32,628 bases of DNA, from NCBI GenBank assembly GCA_023150345.1, contig JAKLLB010000049.1, positions 1 through 32,628 of the forward strand. Direction: 5' to 3'. Each line of letters begins with the position of its first letter. Position 1 is the stretch's first letter. The position numbers and the translations under genes are program-made. Source of the stretch: Aquabacterium sp. Lineage in GTDB: Bacteria; Pseudomonadota; Gammaproteobacteria; Burkholderiales; Burkholderiaceae_C. Below, piece by piece: positions 1-9,792 of this stretch. The notes beneath the pieces are model-generated. The model was not told the DNA's origin and ran no database searches. It saw nothing but the letters and a program-made list of their open reading frames with translations.

Positions 1-367
1 GGCGCAGCTTCACCAGGACCTGCGGCGCGATGCCGGGCCTGCGGAAACTCAGGCCGTCGTCGGTGAGCAGCAGGGACTCGGTGTCGACCTCGTCGGACAG
101 CGATTCGCGTACCGCGGCCTGTTCATCGAGCTCGCGCTGGCGGGGCAGCGGCAGCGGGCGCGGGTGGTCGATCTCGGCCAGGCGGCGGTCGCGCAGCCGG
201 TGCACGGGCCCCACCGCGCGCACGAACAGGTCGTGTGCCGCATGCTGGCGCCGCTGCTGCTCGCGCAGGCGCTCGGCCTCGCGCGCGGCCTCCAAGGCGG
301 CCTCGCGCCGAGCGCGCTGCAGCGCCTGGTGCACGGCGCCGAGCTCGGCCAGGCTGCGCACCTTCAC
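1..367 (-). CDS. Smr/MutS-family protein, N-terminal part (cut by window edge)
   Basis: About 122 residues are visible before the frame runs off the left edge. The GTG start overlaps the radC stop codon (GTGA), so it is probably translated by coupling to radC; a second GTG two codons later is an alternative. The visible part has an Arg/Glu/Ala-rich helical stretch (residues about 5-45). It is followed by a segment with VGPVHRL, then [20 protein letters not shown] and VLVKLR. That arrangement is typical of the region just before the Smr domain in stand-alone proteobacterial Smr proteins, where a LDLHG motif follows. The Smr domain itself would lie outside the window, so the nuclease-like function cannot be verified here. 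Family assignment rests on recognising the pre-Smr region. Confidence 0.72.
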   Translation of the reverse strand, partial: MKVRSLAELGAVHQALQRARREAALEAAREAERLREQQRRQHAAHDLFVRAVGPVHRLRDRRLAEIDHPRPLPLPRQRELDEQAAVRESLSDEVDTESLLLTDDGLSFRRPGIAPQVLVKLR

Positions 368-1038
368 ACCAGCCCCCGCTCGGCAAACGACACCACCGCA
401 CCCTGGCCCACGACCAGGTGGTCGAGTACGCGCACATCGACGAGCTGCAGGGCGGACTTCAAGGTCTGGGTGAGGTATTCGTCGGCCCGCGACGGCTCGG
501 CCAGGCCCGAGGGATGATTGTGCGCGAGGATCACGGCGCCGGCATTGAGCGCCAGCGCACGCCGCACCACCTCGCGCGGGTAGACACTGGTCTGTTGCAG
601 GGTGCCGCGGAACATCTCGTCCCACTTCAGCAGCCGGTGCTGGCTGTCGAGGAACAGCACGGCGAACACCTCCTGCGCCAGCCCCGCCAGTTGCAGCTGC
701 ACGTAGGCCTTGACCTCCGCCGCGCCATGGAACACGGGCGCCTCGGCCAGCCGCTGGGCGATGCCGCGGCGCGCCATCTCCGCCACCGCGGCCAGCTCCG
801 CCTGCTTCGCCGGTCCCAGCCCCTTGAGCCCGCGCAGCTCGGCCGGCGTGGCGCGCAGCAGCCCGGCAAAGCCACCGAAGTGAGCCAACGCCTGTTCGGC
901 CAGTGCCAGCACGCCCTGGCCGCGCAGCCCGGTGCGCAGCAGCAGCGCCAGCAGTTCCGCGTCGGCCAACGCGGCCGGGCCCAGTGCCTGCATCCTCTCG
1001 CGCGGGCGCGCGGCGGCCGGCAAGTGCTTGATCGACAT
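364..1038 (-). CDS. radC: RadC family JAMM/MPN+ domain protein
   Basis: A 224-residue protein, the usual RadC length. The N-terminal third carries the UPF0758 helical/helix-hairpin-helix region ([15 protein letters not shown] and [13 protein letters not shown]). The C-terminal domain carries the JAMM metalloprotease-like signature: His173-x-His175-Pro-Ser-Gly with Asp186 downstream, which would bind zinc. The biochemical role of RadC is unsettled; the old link to recombinational repair is not secure. I chose ATG at 1038 because an upstream in-frame extension to 1167 has no family resemblance and would run into the divergent fkpB gene. The stop overlaps the next gene (GTGA), so the two are probably co-transcribed. 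Confidence 0.93.
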   Translation of the reverse strand: MSIKHLPAAARPRERMQALGPAALADAELLALLLRTGLRGQGVLALAEQALAHFGGFAGLLRATPAELRGLKGLGPAKQAELAAVAEMARRGIAQRLAEAPVFHGAAEVKAYVQLQLAGLAQEVFAVLFLDSQHRLLKWDEMFRGTLQQTSVYPREVVRRALALNAGAVILAHNHPSGLAEPSRADEYLTQTLKSALQLVDVRVLDHLVVGQGAVVSFAERGLV

Positions 1039-1102
1039 GGGTGGCGCCCCTCCAGGCGCGGGGCGCTCCGGGCGCCCGGTCCGCCAGGCAGGCGGCCACT
1101 CG

Positions 1103-1108
1103 TAAAAT
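1103..1108 (+). promoter_or_regulatory. Possible -10 box for fkpB-ispH
   Basis: TAAAAT lies in the 118-bp gap between divergent radC and fkpB, about 48 bp before the fkpB GTG. It is the only A/T-rich hexamer in an otherwise GC-rich spacer. No convincing -35 element is seen, so this is tentative. Confidence 0.35.
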
Positions 1109-1156
1109 GGCCGGCAGTCTAGTCGCACCGGGCAGCCGCCGCTGTCCCCCAAAGGC

Positions 1157-1599
1157 GTGAACACCATTCAGGAGGGGTCGTTCCTGACCCTGCACTACCG
1201 GCTTGCCGGATCCGACGGCGCCAGCGTCGTCAACACCTTCGACGGCCCGCCGGCCACGTTGTCGATCGGCGCCGGCCAGCTGTCGCCGGCGATTGAGCAG
1301 CGCCTGATCGGGCTGGCCGAAGGCGCACAGGCCACCTTCACCCTGGAAGCAGGCGAGGCTTTCGGCCAGCGCAACCCCGAGCTGCTGCAGCGCGTGACCC
1401 GCGCCATGCTGGCCGAACTGGGCGACCCCGAGGACACCTACGAGCCTGGCGAAGTGGTGGAGTTCTGCACACCCGACGGCCAGGCCACCTACGCAGGTGT
1501 CGTGCGCGAACTGGGCGACGACTGGGTGCTGTTCGACTTCAACCACCCACTGGCCGGGCAGCCCGTCACCTTCGAGGTGCGTGTGATCGGGGTGATGTG

Positions 1600-1600
<1 letters not shown>
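1157..1600 (+). CDS. fkpB: FKBP-type peptidyl-prolyl cis-trans isomerase, FkpB/SlpA type
   Basis: A 147-residue cytoplasmic FKBP of the SlyD/FkpB group, which catalyses proline isomerisation and has chaperone activity. It begins [15 protein letters not shown]. The FKBP core (residues about 5-70 and 125-147) is interrupted by the insert-in-flap domain (about 72-120, beginning [11 protein letters not shown]). There is no His-rich tail of the SlyD kind. The start is GTG. A purine-rich stretch (AAAGG) lies just before it at 1151-1155, which is close for a ribosome site. It overlaps ispH, and fkpB-ispH is also the order in E. coli, which supports the FkpB assignment over SlyD. No signal peptide. 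Confidence 0.9.
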
Positions 1601-4010
<2,410 letters not shown>

Positions 4011-4054
4011 TGTCGCGGTCCCTGCGTCACCTCGGGCAGCACCCGCGCATGCGA

Positions 4055-4060
4055 TAGAAT
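4055..4060 (+). promoter_or_regulatory. Probable -10 box of the tRNA-Ser promoter
   Basis: TAGAAT in the context GCGATAGAATGGGC, about 38 bp before the mature tRNA 5' end. This position would suit a short tRNA leader. The -35 region (around 4032) does not match TTGACA well, so the call rests on the -10 and location. Confidence 0.45.
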
Positions 4061-4097
4061 GGGCGGCTTCACTCGGCGACCACGAGTGCAGCAACCC

Positions 4098-4189
4098 GGA
4101 AAGGTGGCAGAGTGGTCGAATGCACCGGATTCGAAATCCGGCGTACGGGTTCTCCCGTACCGAGGGTTCGAATCCCTCCCTTTCCGCCA
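4098..4189 (+). tRNA. tRNA-Ser (anticodon CGA)
   Basis: The acceptor stem GGAAAGG/CCTTTCC pairs perfectly over seven bases, with discriminator G and an encoded CCA end (4187-4189). The anticodon stem CCGGA/TCCGG encloses the loop TTCGAAA, giving anticodon CGA, which reads UCG serine codons. The T arm is GAGGG-TTCGAAT-CCCTC. A long variable arm (GTACGGG...CCCGTAC) confirms the class II serine-type tRNA. The gene lies between serS and a strong terminator. Confidence 0.97.
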
Positions 4190-4205
4190 GAACATCCAGC
4201 GCATG

Positions 4206-4228
4206 CGGGCCCTTCGGGGCCTGTTTTT
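4206..4228 (+). terminator. Rho-independent terminator after tRNA-Ser
   Basis: GGCCC (4208-4212) pairs with GGGCC (4217-4221) around a TTCG tetraloop. The stem is extended by G-T and C-G pairs and followed directly by TTTTT (4224-4228). This closes the serS/tRNA-Ser transcription unit and isolates the downstream catabolic operon. Confidence 0.9.
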
Positions 4229-4423
4229 ATTGGTGACGCGTGTCACCGTGCCGGCGGCGCTGGAACAAGCCCGATCGACGCCGCGCCTTTTCCTTGGTGA
4301 TTGGCGCCCGGTGAGCGCATCGATGGCGCCGGGTCGGCGCCGATCATCAGGCGCCCGGCGCTTGCCGGGCCACTTCCGACGCGTCACCCGATCTGTGGAA
4401 AACACCTAGCGACATCGGCATTC
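4229..4423. other. Intergenic region upstream of the catabolic operon
   Basis: No gene seen. It holds a small inverted repeat GGTGAC-GCGT-GTCACC (4232-4247), several GC-rich potential hairpins around 4305-4370 (for example CCCGGC-GCTT-GCCGGG), and an A/T-richer patch near 4391-4410. That patch is the likeliest place for promoter elements of the operon, but no clear -35/-10 pair is visible. Confidence 0.4.
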
Positions 4424-4465
4424 GCATCCGATAACGTATACATTAATGAATGCGTTATCGGATGC
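4424..4465. promoter_or_regulatory. 13-bp perfect inverted repeat enclosing the first start codon of the operon
   Basis: GCATCCGATAACG (4424-4436) is repeated exactly in inverse orientation at 4453-4465, with a 16-bp spacer. The palindrome GTATAC (4436-4441) sits at the left arm/spacer junction and resembles the GT-N-AC core known for GntR/FCD operators. CATTAATG (4441-4448) is a second small palindrome. The first ATG of the lactonase gene (4446) lies inside the spacer. The site could be the operator of the FCD regulator encoded by the second gene, or, if transcribed, an RNA hairpin with the start codon in its loop. That it is regulatory is inferred; the symmetry is seen directly. Confidence 0.7.
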
Positions 4466-5441
4466 CCCAATGGGCCTGCCACTGGATCCGGGACGGCTGT
4501 CCTGGTGGGGCGAGTCACTGGTGCGCCCCGAGTGCGTGCTCGCGACGGCGGACGGCAGCATCTATACCGCCGACTGGCGAGGTGGTGTCGTCCATCGGGC
4601 AGCCGACGGCCGGCAGCGACTGATACGAGGCGAATTGCCCAGCGGGCAGCCCGTACAGCCCAACGGAATCGCGCTGATGGCCGACGGCACGTTCCTGGTC
4701 GCTCACCTTGGCGCCCATGACGGCGGCGTGTGGCGCTTGACCCGAGACGGTGAAGTGACACCCTGGTTGCGCGCAGTCGATGGTGTCGACCTTCCGCCGA
4801 CGAACTTCGTGCTGTCGGACGCTCAAGGCAGGGTCTGGGTCACGGTCAGTACTCGGCACAGGCCCCGCGCTGCGGCATATCGGGGCGATGTCGCCGACGG
4901 GTTCATCATCCGCGTCGACGGGCGGGGCGCCGAGATCGTGGCCGACGGACTGGGCTACACCAACGAAGTCGCCATCCATCCCGATGGAACCTGGCTGTAC
5001 GTCAACGAGACGTTCTCGCGCTGCCTGTCGCGCTTCGCCCTGAGGCCCGACGGCTCGCTGGGTCCGAAGGAGGTCGTGGTTCGCTTCGGCATCGGAACCT
5101 ATCCGGACGGGCTGGCCTTCGACGAGGCGGGTCACGTGTGGGTGGTCTCGATCGTCAGCAACCGAGTGCTGCGCGTTGCGCCCGATGGTCGGGTGGTGAC
5201 GTGGCTCGAGGACTGCGACGCGACCCATCTGGAATGGACCGAAGCGGCCTGGGCCGCGGGCACGATGGGCCGCGAGCATCTCGACACGACGGCGAGTCGC
5301 TGTCTGCGCAACATCTCCAGCATCGCCTTCGGCGGGCCCGATCGGCGTACCGCCGTACTCGGGTGCCTGCTCGGCGATCGGCTGGCCACCTTCAATGCGC
5401 CGGTTGCCGGTGCAATGCCCGCCCACTGGAACTACCGATGA
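4446..5441 (+). CDS. SMP-30/gluconolactonase/LRE family lactonase
   Basis: A 331-residue six-bladed beta-propeller hydrolase of the SMP-30/gluconolactonase family, which opens sugar lactones to aldonic acids in a metal-dependent way. Family features include VRPECVLATADG near the N-terminus, PNGIALMADG, TNEVAIHPDG (Asn173) and YPDGLAFDEAGHVWV (Asp221). The family's metal ligands (a Glu, two Asn, an Asp) have counterparts at these points. No signal peptide, so a cytoplasmic role is expected. ATG 4446 lies inside the inverted repeat and has no Shine-Dalgarno; ATG 4470 (MGLPLDPG) is the alternative and also lacks one. As first gene of the operon it probably hydrolyses the lactone made by the Gfo/Idh enzyme or imported from outside. 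The substrate is unknown. Confidence 0.85.
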   Translation: MNALSDAPMGLPLDPGRLSWWGESLVRPECVLATADGSIYTADWRGGVVHRAADGRQRLIRGELPSGQPVQPNGIALMADGTFLVAHLGAHDGGVWRLTRDGEVTPWLRAVDGVDLPPTNFVLSDAQGRVWVTVSTRHRPRAAAYRGDVADGFIIRVDGRGAEIVADGLGYTNEVAIHPDGTWLYVNETFSRCLSRFALRPDGSLGPKEVVVRFGIGTYPDGLAFDEAGHVWVVSIVSNRVLRVAPDGRVVTWLEDCDATHLEWTEAAWAAGTMGREHLDTTASRCLRNISSIAFGGPDRRTAVLGCLLGDRLATFNAPVAGAMPAHWNYR

Positions 5442-6118
5442 ATTCCGCACCTTCCGCTCCAGTTCCATCCCTGGTCGACGCCGCCTACGAGCAGATCCGA
5501 TCGCGCATCCTGGACAACGTCTGGCCGCCTGGCCATCGCGCGCTCGAGCAGGAAGTGGCCCTCGCTCTGGGGATGAGCCGCACCCCGGTGCGCGAGGCGC
5601 TGGTGCGGCTGCAGGTCGAGGGGCTCGTCGAGGTCATTCCGAGGCACGGCATGCGCGTGCTGCCCGTGTCGCCGATGGACATGGGCGAGATCTACGAGAT
5701 CCTCACAGCACTGGAGTGCATGGCAGCCGAGCGTCTGGCCGCCCAGCACCCAGATGAACAGTCTCTTGCCCCGTTGATTCAAGCCACCGACGCGATGGAT
5801 CGTGCGTTGCTCGCTGATGACCTCGATGCCTGGGCCCGTGCGGATGAGCAGTTTCACGCCCAGCTCGTCGAGCAGGCTGGCAATCGAAGGTTGCAGGCGA
5901 CGGTGTTGAACCTCTGGGACCGCGCACATCGCGCACGCATGGTCACGCTGCGGCTGCGCCCAAAGCCGGTTGACTCGACACGAGAGCACCGGGAGCTGGT
6001 CGAGCGGCTGCTCGCGGGCGACGCCGAGGGCGCTGCTCGGGTCAATCGTGCCCATCGCCTGCGCGCGAGCCGCGAGTTGATCCAGATTTTCGAGCGCTAT
6101 CGCCTGGCGCAGTTGTGA
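5438..6118 (+). CDS. GntR family transcriptional regulator, FCD (FadR-C) subfamily
   Basis: A 226-residue regulator. The N-terminal winged helix (residues about 12-75) includes GHRALEQEVALALGMSRTPVREALVRLQVEGLVEV, a standard GntR recognition helix. The C-terminal FCD ligand domain (about 85-215) shows the metal-binding pattern: Asp-EQF-His, then TREHREL, then NRAHRLRASRE. FCD regulators usually bind a pathway acid and release DNA. The ATG overlaps the lactonase stop (ATGA), so it is made with the operon and probably autoregulated through the inverted repeat at 4424-4465. I rejected longer in-frame starts because they lie inside the lactonase gene. Confidence 0.93.
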   Translation: MNSAPSAPVPSLVDAAYEQIRSRILDNVWPPGHRALEQEVALALGMSRTPVREALVRLQVEGLVEVIPRHGMRVLPVSPMDMGEIYEILTALECMAAERLAAQHPDEQSLAPLIQATDAMDRALLADDLDAWARADEQFHAQLVEQAGNRRLQATVLNLWDRAHRARMVTLRLRPKPVDSTREHRELVERLLAGDAEGAARVNRAHRLRASRELIQIFERYRLAQL

Positions 6119-6128
6119 GCGGCCAGCC

Positions 6129-7202
6129 ATGAAGACCTACGACATCGCGGTGCTGCCGGGCGACGGCATCGGCGTCGAAGTGACGGACGCAGCCCTTGCG
6201 ATCCTGCGCGCCGTGGAGCCTCGCATTGCTCGCCGCTTGGTCACCACGGTGCATCCCGCTGGAGCAGCGCACTACCAGGCCACGGGCGCAGCACTTCCGC
6301 CCTCTACCCTGGACGCGTGCCGGCGCGCCGACGCTGTCTTGTTTGGCGCCATGGGCTTGCCCAATGTGCGCGCGACCGACGGCACCGAGATCATTCCTCA
6401 ACTCGATCTGCGCTTCGCACTCGACCTGTACGCCGGTGTGCGCCCGGTGCGGACCTGGCCCGGTCTGCCTGTACCGCTCGCCGATCCCCGCGCGGCGCAG
6501 ATCGACCTCGTGCTCGTGCGCGAGAGCACGGAAGGGCTGTTCCATGCCCGCGGTCGCGGCCGGGTCGAGGGTGAGGCGGCTTACGACACGATGAAGATCT
6601 CGCGAGCCGGCACCGGCCGTGTGTGCGACTTCGCACTCGCGCTGGCTGCCAAGCGCCAGGCGCAGGGCCGCCCAGGCAAGGTCACCAACGTCGACAAGGC
6701 CAATGTCTTCACGTCCATGGCGTACTGGCGCAGCGTCTTCATCGAGCGTGCCCAGGCCTGGCCCGCGGTCGCCGTCGAGCACGTCTATGTGGATGCGATG
6801 GCCCTGAACCTCGTCCTGCAACCCTGGCGCTACGACGTCCTGGTCACCGAGAACATGTTCGGCGACATCCTGTCCGATCTCATCGCTGCGCTCGTGGGCG
6901 GCATGGGCATGGCGCCCTCGGCCGACCTCGGTGACAACCACGGCCTGTTCCAGCCTGCGCACGGGACGGCGCCCGACATTGCCGGCCGTGGCATCGCCAA
7001 CCCGAGTGCCATGGTGCTGTCGCTGGCCATGATGCTCGACTGGCTGGCCGACCGACATGCGGATGCTGCCCTGGCCGACGGTGCGCGGGCGATCGAGTCT
7101 GCATTGCACGGGGCGCTGGTCGACGCCGGCGTTCGCACGCGGGATCTGGGTGGCACCGGCACCACTGCCGATGTCGTGCAAGCCGTTCGGGAGCGCTTGT
7201 GA
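6129..7202 (+). CDS. Isocitrate/isopropylmalate dehydrogenase family protein
   Basis: A 357-residue NAD-type beta-hydroxyacid oxidative decarboxylase of the LeuB/TtuC/DmlA family. It starts YDIAVLPGDGIGVEV. The substrate loop reads VRESTEGLF, unlike the leucine-biosynthesis pattern (VRELTGG), so it is not a typical LeuB. Catalytic Lys190 (TNVDKAN), metal ligands Asp222, Asp246 and Asp250 (ENMFGDILSD) and the NAD loop AHGTAPDIAGRGIANP are all intact. Known relatives act on tartrate, D-malate or similar 2-hydroxy acids. In this operon it may oxidise, and perhaps decarboxylate, a sugar acid. It starts 10 bp after the regulator gene and overlaps the next gene (GTGA). Confidence 0.9.
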   Translation: MKTYDIAVLPGDGIGVEVTDAALAILRAVEPRIARRLVTTVHPAGAAHYQATGAALPPSTLDACRRADAVLFGAMGLPNVRATDGTEIIPQLDLRFALDLYAGVRPVRTWPGLPVPLADPRAAQIDLVLVRESTEGLFHARGRGRVEGEAAYDTMKISRAGTGRVCDFALALAAKRQAQGRPGKVTNVDKANVFTSMAYWRSVFIERAQAWPAVAVEHVYVDAMALNLVLQPWRYDVLVTENMFGDILSDLIAALVGGMGMAPSADLGDNHGLFQPAHGTAPDIAGRGIANPSAMVLSLAMMLDWLADRHADAALADGARAIESALHGALVDAGVRTRDLGGTGTTADVVQAVRERL

Positions 7203-8236
7203 CAGGCGCACGCGTTGCGTTGGTGGGTGCCGGCTACTTCGCGCCGTTTCACGTTGCGGCATGGCACGCGTGTGGCGCGCATGTCGTCGCCATCGCGGAC
7301 CGAGATGCGACACGGGCGAGGGCGCTGGCAACGGCCTGGGGCGTTTCCATCGCGACGGACGACGCGCACGAACTGCTGCGGCGCACGTCGGCCGATCTTC
7401 TCGACCTGGTCGTGCCGCCAGAGTCGCAGGGCGCGTTGGTGCGGGCCGCGATGGAGCGCGGCCTGCCGACCATCTGCCAGAAGCCCTTCGGTCGCGACCT
7501 GGTCGAGGCAACCGACCTTGCGCAACTGGCCGATCGCAGTGGCGTCGCACTGGTGGTGCACGAGAACTTCCGCTTCTCGCCGTGGTACCGCGAATGCCGG
7601 CGGCTGGTCGACTCAGGCGTGCTTGGCCAGCTCTATGGCGCTGCGTTTCGGTTGCGCCCGGGCGACGGCCAGGGTGAGTCCGCCTATCTGGACCGGCAAC
7701 CCGCGTTTCGCACCATGCCGCGCCTGTTGGTGCGCGAGACGGCCGTCCACTTCATCGATGTGTTCCGCTACCTGCTGGGCGAGGTGCGCGCAGTGACGGC
7801 GCGGCTGCGCCGCCTGAATCCCGTCATCGCAGGCGAGGACGCAGGCGTCGTGATCTTCGAATTCGACGACGACCGCACAGCGGTGTTCGACGGCAACCGA
7901 CTGGCCGAGCACCCCGCAAGCGACCTGCGTCGCACGATGGGCGAGATGTGGCTGGAGGGCGAGCGCGGCGTGCTGCGCCTGGACGGCGAGGCTCGGCTGT
8001 GGTTCAAGCCCTTCGGCGGCGACGAGCGTGAGCACACCTATGCCCGCGGCGCTGCCGGCCCCTTCGGCGGTGCTGTCGCATCACTGCAGGCGCACGTGCT
8101 GGCGCACCTGCGCGACCCGTCGCAACCGTTGGAGAACGCTGCGCGCGACTACCTCGCCAACCTTCGCGTGCAGGACGCGATCTACGAATCGCACCACAAG
8201 GGCGCACGCGTGGCGCTCGATGCCGATGCGAGCTGA
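7199..8236 (+). CDS. Gfo/Idh/MocA family NAD(P)-dependent oxidoreductase
   Basis: A 345-residue protein with an N-terminal Rossmann fold (RVALVGAGYFAPFHVAAW, then VVAIADRD) and a C-terminal Gfo/Idh/MocA alpha/beta domain. The conserved EKP motif appears as QKP with Lys95, the usual proton-relay lysine. The HxxD catalytic pair is His184/Asp187 (AVHFIDVF). Members oxidise sugars, often aldoses to lactones, or sugar alcohols. Next to an SMP-30 lactonase, the simplest role is aldose to aldonolactone oxidation. The GTG start overlaps the previous stop (GTGA). The substrate is unknown. Confidence 0.9.
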   Translation: MTGARVALVGAGYFAPFHVAAWHACGAHVVAIADRDATRARALATAWGVSIATDDAHELLRRTSADLLDLVVPPESQGALVRAAMERGLPTICQKPFGRDLVEATDLAQLADRSGVALVVHENFRFSPWYRECRRLVDSGVLGQLYGAAFRLRPGDGQGESAYLDRQPAFRTMPRLLVRETAVHFIDVFRYLLGEVRAVTARLRRLNPVIAGEDAGVVIFEFDDDRTAVFDGNRLAEHPASDLRRTMGEMWLEGERGVLRLDGEARLWFKPFGGDEREHTYARGAAGPFGGAVASLQAHVLAHLRDPSQPLENAARDYLANLRVQDAIYESHHKGARVALDADAS

Positions 8237-8258
8237 CCACCCTGACCAGGAGACCACC

Positions 8259-9254
8259 ATGAACGCCAAGACCCCTTCAACCGTTGCCCTGGCGCTTGCG
8301 GCCTTGCTCGCCGCGCCGACATCGAACGCGCAGACCGTGCTGAAGTTCAGCCACACCGACCAGCAGGAGGGGGGGCGCCAGAGTGCGGCCATGCTGTTCG
8401 CGCGCAAGGTCGAGGAACTGACGCAGGGGCGCTACAAGGTCCAGGTCTATTGCTGCAGCCAGCTCGGCAACGATCCGAAGAACATCGAGCAGCTTGCACT
8501 GGGCGGCATCGACTTCACGGTGTCGTCCACCGGCTCGTATGCGCCGCACGTGCCCACGCTCAACCTGATGATGCTGCCGTATCTGGTTGACGACTTCGAG
8601 CAGGGCTGGAAGCTCTACGACGAGTCGAAGTGGCTGCGCACTCAGTTCGACAAGGCACCGGCCAAGGGCTTTCGCTTTCTGGCCACCTGGGAAGCGGGCT
8701 TCCGCAACATGACGACCAAGGATCCCCTGGGCTCGCCGGCCGATGCCAAGGGCAAGAAGCTGCGCACCTTCCCGAACGAAATGATGCGCTGGACCCTCGA
8801 GGCTGTCGGCTTCAGCATCCAGATCATGCCGTTGCCCGAGGTCTACCTGGCCATTCAGCAGGGCGCCGTGGCGGGCCAGGAGAACCCGGTCGACACGATC
8901 TTCTCGAACAAGTTCTACGAAGTCGCGCCGCACGTCACGCTGACCCAGCACGTCTACAGCCCGATTCCGCTGACCATCTCGGAAAAGACCTGGCAGAAGC
9001 TGGCGCCGGCCGACCAGGCGGCGGTCGTCGAGGCGGCTCGCATCGCCGCGCAGCACAGCCGCCAGTTCGTCCGGGCCATCGAGGACAAGCAGCTCGCGGC
9101 CATGGCCGCCAAGGGCGCCAAGGTCGCCCGACCGGCGGTGGGGCCCTTCCGTGAAGCGGTGCAACCCGTTTACGCCAAGGCCAAGGACAAGTACGGCGCC
9201 GATGTCGACGCGCTGCTCGCCGACGCGAAGCTCGTGCGCAAGGCGGTCAAGTAG
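8259..9254 (+). CDS. TRAP transporter substrate-binding protein, DctP type
   Basis: A 331-residue periplasmic binding protein. The signal peptide spans about residues 1-24 (cleavage after SNA). The DctP fold follows: LKFSHTDQQEGG, GGIDFTVSSTGS, then GKKLRTFPNE and QQGAVAGQENPVDTI. Arg169 matches the conserved arginine that clamps the carboxylate of the ligand, so the cargo is probably an acid such as an aldonate. A good ribosome site (AGGAG, 8248-8252) lies just before ATG 8259. Two adjacent cysteines (VYCCSQLG) near residue 65 are unusual for a periplasmic receptor. It is followed by the matching membrane subunits. Confidence 0.94.
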   Translation: MNAKTPSTVALALAALLAAPTSNAQTVLKFSHTDQQEGGRQSAAMLFARKVEELTQGRYKVQVYCCSQLGNDPKNIEQLALGGIDFTVSSTGSYAPHVPTLNLMMLPYLVDDFEQGWKLYDESKWLRTQFDKAPAKGFRFLATWEAGFRNMTTKDPLGSPADAKGKKLRTFPNEMMRWTLEAVGFSIQIMPLPEVYLAIQQGAVAGQENPVDTIFSNKFYEVAPHVTLTQHVYSPIPLTISEKTWQKLAPADQAAVVEAARIAAQHSRQFVRAIEDKQLAAMAAKGAKVARPAVGPFREAVQPVYAKAKDKYGADVDALLADAKLVRKAVK

Positions 9255-9264
9255 GTCCGCGCCC

Positions 9265-9783
9265 ATGCCCGCAACTTGGCTCGAACCGCTGCCGGCGGCG
9301 CCCTGGCCCGTGCGCGTCGTCGGCCGCATCGTCGACTGGAGCGTCATTGCGATGGGCGCCGGCATGACGGCGCTCGTCTTCCTCAACGTCAGCCTGCACC
9401 TCCTGGGTCGTGACCTGGCCTGGGTGACCGAACTGGGTGAGCTGCTGATGGTGTGGGTGACGTTCCTGGGCGGCGCCTGCGCCGCGCAGCGCGGCATGCA
9501 CATGACCATCACCGAGTTCATCGACAAGCTGGGCACGCATCACCGTCGCTGGGCCGACGCCGCGGTGCAGTTGCTCAGCCTGGTCGTGCTCGTCGTGCTG
9601 GTGCGCTACGGCTGGGCGCTGGTGCAGGGCAACTGGGGCAATGAGCTCACAGTCCTCGAGTGGCCGATGGCCATCCAGTACATGGGCATGGCGATCGGCG
9701 TGTCGCTGATGGCCGTCTTTGTCGCCTGGGATCTTGCGCAGATCGTGCGCGGCATCCCGCGCGACCGCCGCTACCCCAGCTGA
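9265..9783 (+). CDS. TRAP transporter small permease, DctQ type
   Basis: A 172-residue inner-membrane protein with four hydrophobic segments (residues about 24-46, 58-75, 98-118 and 138-160). It has the DctQ features WVTELGELLMVWVTFLGGA and RRGMHM-like text (QRGMHMTITEFID). It pairs with the large permease that follows and starts 10 bp after the receptor gene. Confidence 0.93.
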   Translation: MPATWLEPLPAAPWPVRVVGRIVDWSVIAMGAGMTALVFLNVSLHLLGRDLAWVTELGELLMVWVTFLGGACAAQRGMHMTITEFIDKLGTHHRRWADAAVQLLSLVVLVVLVRYGWALVQGNWGNELTVLEWPMAIQYMGMAIGVSLMAVFVAWDLAQIVRGIPRDRRYPS

Positions 9784-9792
9784 GACCGCGCC

